From Schistosoma haematobium (taxonomy: Eukaryota; Platyhelminthes; Trematoda; Strigeidida; Schistosomatidae), in the NCBI RefSeq assembly GCF_000699445.3, contig NC_067198.1, positions 3,539,301 to 3,603,300 on the forward strand: 64,000 nt of DNA. The letters are read 5' to 3'. Made by a program: the position numbers and the translations under genes. Below the pieces are notes generated by a model. The model was not told the origin of the DNA. It saw nothing but the letters and a program-made list of their open reading frames with translations, and searched no databases. Below, one piece after another: positions 12,701 to 24,700 of the stretch (the first letter of the stretch is position 1; each line of letters starts with the position of its first letter).

Positions 12701-15700
12701 AAAACATTCTTTTGATTCAAACGCAGTATTAGTCCAGAATAGCACCGGTATAATGACGAGTATTTTTAGGCAAATGTATTACTTAAATACCACATTTAAA
12801 TAGAACTGTTTGAGACGTTATATTATCCTCCTCAATATATATAAGAATTTAGTTGTGAAGTGTTGATCTGTCCATAAAATTTGTTGTCATTCGATCATTC
12901 GGATAGAATGCGAAGTGACAATTAATTTGTAAACACTGTCTTGATTTTGCGACACAACGAAAATGACCCACCTGAGAATTGCGTTTTTTATGTAGTGTAC
13001 TACTAATACGTTTGAATCGTGTCATTTACTTTCTAAAACATTTCTTTCAAGGCCGATAACAACAATACAAGAAAGTAATGTCATATACGATTCCGTATTA
13101 AATCAATTTGTCCCCGTACGTACAGAGATAGTGAACTCGTAAGTTTCGATTGAAAATTTTTACTTAATTGTACTTATTACATTTAAATGTATTCGATAAA
13201 GTGTATATAAATCTAGACTTTTGCTCTGAACTTAGCAAAACTAATCAACTGTGTCCGTACAAGCGTAAGCACGTGAAATAGATTTGAAGATATAATTTGT
13301 TAACTGAAAATCTATTATGCGAACCACTGTGTCCCGACAGTTGTAATTTTTCCACCTAGTTCTATCTAGTCAGTATTTCTGTAAAGATTACTGCTATCTC
13401 AGTAGCCATCGTCATCAGCTTTGATTAGTTTAAGGTGAAGTGTGTGTTTCCATTGTGAATTATCAAGGTTTTTTGTCATCATAAAGTATATCGTACTGAC
13501 ACTTTGAATCAATTGCCTGAATTTTTTGCACTAATATTGATAAACTGTAATTATATATAAAGCCTATCTTAATGCGATTTATAGACTTGTGATGTAAGTT
13601 ACTATTGTTTTCAACTCTATGATGATCCGAAGTGCATGTGTAGTGTTGAGAAACAATAATTGATATGTAGTACTACTGCATTGGGTTTATTGTATCTCAG
13701 CTTCTATGACACATCGTAAATTATCTGAGAGATTATCATCTCACTTTTTTTATTATGTTGTAATTCACTACCTTTTTAACAATCGCTTTTTTTCAAGTTC
13801 AAAGGATTTGACTAATGCGAAAACGCTTGCTCAAGGAAGCGCTAATAAATGCATAGTTTCACAGTCTTCTGACGTACCTATGGACTCAGTCAATGCGTAA
13901 GTTTCTTTCCTACGAAATTCTTGCATCTGCTTGAATTTTAGTATGATAAAACTATTCTACGGACCAACTTGTTTAATGATTGGGAATGTTGATGTGTGAA
14001 ATAGTACCAGTGTGCTTGAAATTACCTAAGAAGTAGATTTTTAGACCTGAGTCGGCTACGACTCACATTCACTCTATCTTCAAAGTGGGACAGAATTTTT
14101 GTTCATTTACGACGAAGTGTGATTGGTTACTGAGCAAAGACATTTGCCTTACCCTAATTAAAAAAATATGTAGACTATCGTTATATTTGGAAGTTTAATT
14201 AACTCATGATTTTAGATTGGGCTGTTGGATGTTGTTTTATTTAAATCTTTGGTTGTGATCTAATTTAGTAGTTTAATTCTATAGTGTATTCTGTGTATAA
14301 TCAAAACGTTGGACTAAATGATGCTTAGGTTCGAGGTAGTTTACTAGGTTTGATCATTTCATTTTGAACACATGAGACCTGATACATTGTGGCACCGAAA
14401 AAGAAAATGGGGAAACAAAGAACGATCAAAAAGAAAAGCTCTATGGTCATAGCAACTATGTCAGCCTACTGTAGTTCTTTTTTCTTTATTTATATTAAAG
14501 TATTCCACTTGAATTTGCTTATGTATTCATTTATGTTTCTACATTTCCAGAATTTCAACTAATGTGGATAGTTCACTAATGGTAAGTTACGAATCAAATA
14601 ATAATTCTAGTTATTTTTACCTACTGATCATTCGATTTGCATGTACAACGATGTGTGTGCCAGTTTATACAGCGGAATGTTTTTCTAAAGTTCATGTAAC
14701 AAGCTACATCCCTTAGAGTAGCTGCTACCTTGACGTGGTAGTCGGGTTTGCCTATCGTAATAACTCAAGCTATACTGGCTTGGACATTCTTTCCTTAATG
14801 TTCTACCATTTCAGATAGATCGACTGGAAAAATTTTTGAACTCAAAGCACTAACTTATGGTACGAGGGTGAATTTGTACTTCTGACTGTAGAGGAATGTG
14901 ACAGTAGTGAAATGTTTCCCTTGGACAACTAGCATCTTCAGTGGTCTTGCCTTCTCACAATGGAAGTAAAAAGTTAGGAAAAGTCGACCCTAAAAAAACA
15001 TCCAAACTTACCTCACCACATTGGTTTTCTTCTTGGGCATTAATACTTTTGAAAGTGTGGAGCTAACGCATCAAAAGCTTCCCATACCTATGCCCTACCA
15101 CCTCTTATCTCAACGATCAATTTTGTCTGATGTGTGAGTAGGCTATGTAAAGAACAGATTTTCATTTTGTCTAAATAACTAACGAATAGTATTCCTCACG
15201 CATTTACAATCATCGTTCTTATATATTAAACGGGCTTCTATGTGTTTTCAATATCTTTATGGATATATCATGATGTTTTCATGTTATATCTTTGTTTTGG
15301 ATACAACAATGTTCAACCACGGAATAGGCCACATTGATTTATTTTCTAATTGGGAATTATAAACTACGTTATCATGCATATTATTTAGTTAATATTTAGA
15401 TTATTTTATATCCATGTTTCAGTTTGCAAATTCTATTTAACAAGGGCAGTTATGGTAGTATTGTAGTGAACAAGAACACAAGTGGGGCATTAGAACATGA
15501 AATTACAGAACATCTCACTAAAATCTGAGAACCATATGGTAAATAGTTAATTTGCAAAATGTCAATCAATTGTCTCGAACTTGACTGTTCTTTTTGCAAA
15601 TATCAGTCCATCGTTTCAGGTTTCATTGTTCATGCATTTTCATACCAATTGATTTCGGTTCCCGTTCTTTCTTCTCGATCTTCTACTGAAATACATTCTA

Positions 15701-18700
15701 TGCCTGACCGTCGTTATATACTACTTATGTGAATATAAGTAGCTCACACCACAGCATCTGTTTTCTATTTCAGCCTTCTGCACAGTTCAGCACTGAAATA
15801 ATTAATAATTCTACTCATTTGGAAAACATCAAACAATCGAATGTTGTATTAGAACAAGTTGAATTGACTAAAGATTTTTTAACAGAAACAGAAATGACTC
15901 AGATATTACCGCAGGAAGAAGAAGAAAGGTTAGTTACTCATTTTATAATTTATCTTTTTTCAAGTCACATAAATCTCCTATAAAAACACAACAAAAAGAA
16001 ATGTATAAAGAAAACTTAAAACACCTTAATAAGTAGAGATGGATCATCATTATCAAATGGGATCCAGGATATGCGTTTCATCCTATTTTGAATTACGCCA
16101 GATTGATTTATCTACACTCCAGAGTTGGTGTTTATTCCGGTGTTTCAATCCCATTATCGTTCGCTTCAAATAACCAATTCAAAAATTAAAATAGTTCTTC
16201 CTTCTACTAAATCTGAATAATGATATAAAAATATGAAGGTTATCATTTATTCATTTCTCTAATAATTCCTAAAGATTCGTTACTTTAATGCACCGACTTA
16301 GTTTAGTTCACATTTAAAAATGAATCCTTTCAACAGATTGATAGAGGTTTATGTGAATGTGTCATTATTAGCTGATGTGTTTATGACACATATTGAAAAT
16401 TTCGCTAAAGATCCATTCGAAAATACATACCTTTATGAGCGAATACGTATATGACATCATAGTTATCGGTAACAAAACAGGATGCAAATTTTTTTCATAC
16501 AAAGAGAAGGATAACCCGCTTCTTTTCTTAAATATACTTATATGTAAAAGAGATGGTTTAGTCGAACGATACGTTTTTAGAATGCTCTCTTAGTTTTTAT
16601 GGTTATTGCCTAGTTCAGTCATGACAATGATGTTATCATCGTTGCAGAAAATGTAAATTCATGGATCACAAAAATGGATTTTGTCAAAAGAGGAAGCTAA
16701 ATCGCTCCAGAAATACCAAAAAGCCTATGTTCCAGATCATGCACAAATTTGTTGAGCCTAACAGCGTACTTCAGGAATTAAATTGTACTCTGAAAAATTT
16801 TGATTGACCACATTTTGTTATCGTAAATAATGAAACTGAAAACCTTTCATTACAATCATAGGAGTTATTGTGATTACGACACTTTGTCATAAAATTGGTT
16901 GATTTTAAAGTGTTCATCGATGGAAGAACAGCTGGGAATCAACGTCTTTTTATCCTGTTTTCAAAATGGTTACCACTAGAAACCAACTCATTTGTTTGCA
17001 CTGAAACGATATCATGTGTTGAGACCTATTTAAACCATGATGTCTAATTATGTATATCAACTTATTTTGGACGTAACAAGACTTTTATTCGTTTTTTCCA
17101 CTTTTTTTAATTGCTCAACTGATTTTTTTAAACTACATATTCACATTACGTAAAATATATTAGTAGTGAAGATTTATACTCATATATCTATAATTTTGGT
17201 ATTTCTTCTATGACTAGAACCTTTACTAGTGCTTCTGAACAGAACTTATGTCCAATTTCGTTATCTCGATTAAATCCATTACATCCTGTCGAATCTGAGG
17301 AGAATACGCATCGTCGTCGTATAAAAAAGCATTCTAATAAGCTCATCATTGATGAAATCACCCGACTAACAGCATCAGAATTACGCTGGAACATGTTACA
17401 TGGCGAGGAGACTATGGTTACACGAGACATTTATCTGGCTGATTCAACTCCACGCAGTCAAACACGATATCTGTTGTCTCGGAGTGTTTCACGATTATTC
17501 TCTGTCCCCAGTAATCTGGAAACTGCTCTTAGTTTAAGACTTTGTGAAGTACGTCATTTGTTTGCATCTATACTTCTTACTTGTAACAAAGTGAATTTTC
17601 CTATCTCACATATTTTCATTCCAGTAAAAACGGCGTTTTTAATAAAAACGGAGTTGATGTTGACTTTGAGCAGACGTTTTATGGATTATAGATGTAACTG
17701 ACTTAAGACAAGTAATTACCAGCCTAACTTAAATCAAAATATTCAATGTTTTCATAAGCTCTGTCAGTTTCGTTTAGTTTTCCTGAATAATCGGATCAAT
17801 TAACTATTAATTCAACAATGTATCCGTACATCTTTTCTACACAACGAGTTAAAATAGTTATTTATGTAGGAGATTAGTTTCCTGCAACTTTTTTTTCCAG
17901 TTGAATGAGTTGATTAAAAACTCTAAGTTAACCAAAACTACTAGAGTTTGATATTCAACACCCCGAACACTTTTGAAGTTAGTTCCTCTGAGTAAAACTG
18001 AAAAAAAAACAACTATTACAATGAAAACATGTTAGATCAGTTCAATGTTGTCGTGGTGCCTTATTTTCTACTCTTATACTTTTGTGAGAAAAAAGTAATG
18101 TGTAAACTGTTGTATTGGATGTAGTGTAGTTGTATACACTCTCTATCATCTGCCCTTAAACTATGAGATTAAAATTGTTTCATATCTTTCTTTCTATACT
18201 ATATCCTTACATAAAATCTTTTTATATATTACACCATTGAGTTAACTGATTCTATGAGTCCGATGTTTGTCTTGCTGTGCTAATGTGGTGTGGCAACTTG
18301 GACCGATGCATACATATGCCTGATCCTACTTTGTAACTGACTGATTGGATGTAGCATTCACAGCAACTAACCAAGTGTTTTCTTATCCGTAGAAATAGTG
18401 GCAAGCCAATTTAAAGCACAGTTTATCAGTTCATATAACATTGACATTAGAATGGATCACATCAATAGTTTATTTTTAAGATCAATATGTGTATTTTTTT
18501 CCCCTAGCTTTGGTGTTATCATCGGCGTTTATGTGAAAAAGCTTTACAAAAAAGGAAATTAGATGATTTGTCATTAAATAATGATGTAATCCAAACTAAA
18601 CGTCCTGCTAAATCATTATCAATAAAAATGAATGCTATTACAGAAGAAAATGAATCTTCAGTAGAAATTCAAAGAATTGCTGGAGATCATTCTTCTCTAA

Positions 18701-21700
18701 TTGGATCTGAATCTATTTTTGGAACTAGTAATATAATTGATGTAACCAATAATCAGGTGAGATAAAACAAAATTATTCATACCATTTTTGTTATATAATT
18801 TGCATCATTTAAACTCATCTTGTTTGGATAACATAACACCTTTCTTTAATATCGGTCCATGAGGACTGATCTCATCGATAATCCGTTTGTATTTCAACGG
18901 ATTCATTTCACAAATAAAAATTGTTTAAGCTAATTAATTTCTATAAAAAAGTAATGGTAATGACATTGTGAGTTTGTTTTTTCTGTGACACTTATATCTA
19001 TGTCATTTTGTCCCGAATGGATTAAAATCTAATTTACCAAAATCATCCGGTGTTGACTATCTTCAAGTGAGACGAGCATTAGGGCTGAAGTATTTGTATA
19101 GGCTGATTCGTATCAAATAATAATACCAAGAACTAATTTAATATGTAGTAACTTTTGTTCCACAGTGATCACATTCCGTTGTTTCGATTTATTGGTTTGC
19201 CCACGTAGCATTTTTTGATGTAATCTGTCCGATAAATTGCTTCATTGACACTACACAATTTAGAATACACCAGTCTTATAAGCAATGATAGATAGTGGCT
19301 AGCAGTGAAATCCAGGACGCGCGTTTCGTCCTATTTGGGACTCGTCAGATTGATGTACCTGCATCTCAGAGTTGATGTTCACTTTTTGGGACTCAAACCT
19401 TTTACCGTTCGCTTCAAACACCATCGCGTTATCCATTTAACTACTGCAGTCTATCTTTGCCTATAATGTTTGTGAATTAAGGCAATACACACAGTATGCA
19501 CATATGCCAATATGAAACTGATCAATTTCAGTCCTAAACATCAATGGAAGATTCAAGTAAACAATACCATTTTAATTTACACCAGTCTTATCTTGGAAAT
19601 ATTGTCCTTCCGTACTAATACCTTTCTCATTTGTGTTAACATTGTTTGAAACACCACTGAAAAGGTCTTTGAAGTTAGGCTATTTAGCTATATGTTTTCT
19701 TAAATTTGTATGCATAAAAGATTATCCGGAATTCACTTCACAAAGCAGACTTCAAACGTTCGACTTTTTCATTAACTCGAGAGTTAGACTGCCTTTCTGG
19801 TTTTATAGTCTTGATCCATTTGAAGTTTTACATTTAGCTGATTAATTATTTTACACCGAAGTGATGAATGGGTCTTTACTTCTTTATTCTTTTAGATCCC
19901 TATTTCACAAGTTCATTAACTTCATAGACACTCAAATGATTCTATGAAAACTGATACCTCTTCATATATATAAATATACACAAACGTTTCTTGTCTGTTA
20001 AAGTTTATTACTCAATCATCTTAATAGGGATGATATGACCACTTTCTATATCTGACCTTTAGTGATTTACTCCAATTTCACCGCTATGTATTGGGTATCA
20101 TAGAAGGTTATTCTGTTATAATCGTAATTCTTTTTAAATATCAATTCTTTTCACTTATATTACGTTAGACGATCAGTGTGCGTGAATCATTAGTGCAAAT
20201 GAAAGAATCTTTTGGGGGTGCTAGTGATCAACCTATCCCAGATATCGTAACAAATGTACGTGATAATACTGCTTCTGAAATAACTCGTCAAGCTCTAGAT
20301 CTCCCTATTCCAGGGACTTCAATATCTTTGCCTACTGAGTGTACAACATTAGTTCCTGTAATTGAAGAACCTGAAGAAAATCTGCAACAACAAAATGAGT
20401 TGGGTTAGTTTATGTTTTTATTAATATTTTCACTCACTAAATCAAGTTTTATCTCCACTAGACGATGTGACTAGACCACATCGCCAAAGAAGTTTAGCTA
20501 TAAACTGTCGCTCGTCTTGAGTTATAGACGTATACTAATGATGTTCTAATCCGGTCACACCTTTCCCTGTTTCTTGCTTGAAGCAGGAAATCCACTGCAA
20601 TAAAATTATTTGTGGTACAAAGTATATTTTAGGAACAGCTACAGAGATAATCAAAGATGAAAGTGATATGCATCACAATATAAGTAGACGTGATATGTTT
20701 TTGACCATAAGGCATCGTTCCGCTTTCTGGACCAACATATTTCGTGCTATTGTTTCATTGAAAAACGTACCCGAACGTTCGTAGACCTTTTAAAAAATTC
20801 TTCCGAATTACTAGTTATCGAGTTTGAGCTTACGGTCAGATATAATGACATCAAGCAGAGATAGCCCTCTCGTCATCTTACTTTTTTCAGGAATCGCTTA
20901 ATTACTGAGATATTATATTGATTCATCTTCTCATAGTGACAATTCTGTCTGATAGAAATGCCGCTAAAATGCAGCCCTCTGATCACCTTAAGCAACAATG
21001 CAAACTTGTTCGGGATTTATATCTCTCTCTAAGTGTTAATTGTTGCATTGGAACTGTTCTACGTGAATGCTTGTGCTTAAGTTGTTGAAAGTATTGACTA
21101 CTTCACTTATTTTGAAGCCTAGTTAACACTGGTGCGTTGTTGTTTGACAAGATCCCGGTATGTTTGAAAAAACTAGACTAGTTTTCAAGAATCCTCATTA
21201 TTTGTAGTGTAGTTGAAATGTCGCTCTGTCGATCACGGAATGCTTATTCATTCTTCTCGAATCATATCGTTTGAGCCTAATGTTTCCCACTACTCTGATG
21301 CTGTTACGATTTTCAGTATATAATTTATGTTGATAATTCGAGCTTGCTATATTGATATATCATAACAAGTTGAATCAACGTACATAGGTGATAGGTTCTG
21401 CGCTTCTGACTGAATATTATGTAGTTCGTCGTTATGTATAAAAGTGTTCTAGAACGTCTTTAACTGAAGAATTTCAAAGCGAAAAACATGACTGCTTATA
21501 CAATCTTTCCCCCAAATAAGCAAATGAATATTGTTCTATCTTTAAAACACTTTTTTCTGTAGGTTTATTTTCAGAACATATATAGTAGTTACTCTTTATT
21601 ATTTATGTGTCGTATATATTTTACCTTTGATTGTTTGTAGATTCTACGTCTGTTGTTCCCAATTTAACTGAAGCACTACCTGATCAATCTCAACTGCCTA

Positions 21701-24700
21701 CTGAAGTTTCCTCTTTAACGGGAAAACATTTTCATGATAAATCACAATTATGGAGGTAATTGTAATTGTTCACTTGTTTCTTTTCTTTTTATATTTCTTC
21801 CGAAAGATTTGTAAGTAATATTAAAACTATAAGGACTACCATACCTAGAAGTTAATATCACAAATAATTAAGTTATTTGTAATCTGAGAACATTTCGCCA
21901 GTTACAGTTGTGGAATAATGGTGCATCCAGGCGGTTTAAGATCTATTATTTTATTATTATTTATTTTATTTTAACACATAAACATTGGTACAAGGAGGCA
22001 CCAAATAGATATGCGCCACATAAATCATTCAATTTGTGTGAGGGATGGGATACTGCCCAGGTGCTCAGACCGAAGCAGGTGGTTTTCTTAGGGGGCCACA
22101 CCCCAAGCCTTTGACCTAAAGGTCTGACCCACAAGGCAGTGGAGCATCGTGAGGAGATGCAGTCCCATGGTAGCCGGTGACCAACAATTGGTTCATACGC
22201 CATTTTTCCCGCAGGACACTGGAGCCCATGTGTACCATTGGTTTGGAATCCGGTTAAAGCGCCGCACATTCGCTTTTCGTCCTCGCAATTTCGTAAACAA
22301 CACCCCCGCCACAAGAAGGCAGTGAGTAGGACTTCCCTGGTAGAGGCTGTATACGCGTGGCCGTGTGAGACCATTTCAAGAAGGAGGACTAACCCACCGC
22401 ACTCTTGGCCATACCAGAGCATTTGGGGGCATTCACAGTTGTATAATATACCCCTGTGGGTCAGGGTAATTTTACATTGGTTTTCAGGAGAACCAGACAC
22501 CGTATATGCTTTAACGCTACAATCTGAATAGTACAGCTCAATCCTGTGGCGCAACCACACAGAAAATTGAGTCAACTGATAGCATATATCTTTTTCCTCG
22601 GAAAATTAAACTAAATATTGACCAATTGTATTCACTACTCATCAACTCTCATTTATTATTTAGGCCTGAACTGATGTTTAATTGGTTCAACCTATAAGTT
22701 TTGTTTTTAGTGTTTTTTTTTGTTAGTGTTAAGTTTCCGAATTCCATTAAAATGTTCATGAGTTCGTACTTAGAAATCAACTTTCTCTGTTGTTGATATG
22801 TCCATTACAGTGTAACCCTTGATTCAACCTTTACTACAATTTAATCGTGATTTGTATGATTGTTTTGTATCCATCTACGTATTGAAGATATATTTAGTAT
22901 TTTTCCCTACATGAATATAATAACACTGATTCTTCAATTTAGATATCTCTATAGTCAACTAATAGAGTCAAATTCTTATTCGATCGACATTGGAAACCTT
23001 TGTCCATTGGGTTGCAGTAAAAAACAAGCAGCATTTGTATTCATGACGCTTTTAGGTATGAAATTTATTCATTTTAACTGTTCTTTCTCTTTATTTAAGT
23101 TTTTTTTATTTCTGTCACTAATGGTAAAACTCAGTTCACAATCCTCTTCAACTAGTATGTCGACTTATCAAACTTTGTAGACACGGAATACCAAAGAACC
23201 ACTGCTTTGCACATCTATTGAATTCACAGTTCTCAGTTGATTCATAGCAATGAGTTCTACAATAATTTGACTAAACCTTTCACTCTAACGTGATGTATAC
23301 GAAAATCTTTACCAAGATAAAACATTTATAATTATTCTTAGTTTAGTGGGGTAAAGGTATCATATACTGATGGCATTGAGTTAACCATACAGAAGTGCAA
23401 TGGTAGATAACTATTATGTTACCACAAGCAAAATAAATATTGGCAATGTTTGAAATTGAAAACAATATCTATTATGCAACCAAAAAGTGAATTTTAGATT
23501 ATGCCCATGATAAATTACAAAACACTTACACTCTTAAGTCAGAATGTTTGGTTAAGTACCTGATGTAATTCAGTATGTAGTCAATAGTGCTTCGTGAGGC
23601 TAGATAGTATTTTATCACTCAATTCCTTAATTTTTAACTCGAATCTCAACTTTTATAAGTTTGTAAACAGACGGATGGTAAAGAATTGCATTATAGTTGA
23701 TGCCATCTCTTGACGAAAACTTCAACCCTGACTTGTAGACGCACTTTAGAACTCCAGCGTAACTCTAACCTTTTTGTGTTATCTCGAGTGTTATTTGTTG
23801 ACAAGATCTATTTGGGGTAATATTCTTAACTCACAACGCTAACCCGACCCCTAGTCTGCAAACCTTAACCTTTTTCGTTTACTAAAATGAATAATTCTTC
23901 ATAGGAAGGTTGATTATTTAGATCAGAGCTATTATTGCTTATTGCTGTTAATTCTTTTATAATTCGTTAGCGTCTCCTGATTACCTGATAGTTCGCCCAA
24001 GGTTGTCAGCACACTATACTTTCATCTTTAATACTTTGAAATTTCATGGTGAATTTTAACTTCACGTAGTACATTTTCCCATTTGAATATTCAGGAGTTA
24101 GTTGGTAATATAGCTTTCATTTAAAGTTGATGTCAGAAACTTAAGTGAACATTGTACTGATTGAATTTGTTGAATATAAATAAACCGGTGATACCTTATA
24201 TACTAATCATATTTCATCACATTCGATAGAAATTTAAAGCTCTTATTATTCCTTTTAACTCATCTCTGTTTATTTCACGTCCTTATTTATAATCCAAATG
24301 GTTCAACATTAACCTCTAGATGATTATTTTTGTGAAAATTAGGTCAATTTATAGTTTATTTTCATCAAGAACTGAGTACCATTGAAAAGCAAAGAACAAT
24401 AAACAGCTAACCGGTCCTAGTATGAAGGTTAGCAGTACGTACCACTGTCATACTGAGAATCAAGCCGGTGACCATGTTTCGTTGTCACTGCGTCGCTTTT
24501 AGGTCAATAAGTTGAGATCCAGTGGATCGAATCTCCGACTACAATGTTTTCCAGATAATTTGTAACTATTATTCAACCCAATCGGTTATGACTGTCCTTC
24601 TTAACATGATTAAATTTCACTTGTCACAATTCACAAACCCTTTAAGAATTCATCCTGAAGTTGGTCCTTTGTGAAATTTTAACTGGAGATTTTGTAGATA

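Noticed and set aside
17188..17430. Minus-strand frame opposite REC8 exon 10
   Set aside because: Shadow of a conserved kleisin exon on the plus strand.
21961..22575. A 204-codon minus-strand reading frame and a 97-codon plus-strand frame
   Set aside because: Both lie inside a multi-copy mobile repeat whose other copies break the frames; no family resemblance.
24460..24500. GTTTCGTTGTCACTGCG resembling the GAAA half of a hammerhead on the minus strand
   Set aside because: No CUGANGA element at the required distance and stem II cannot form.
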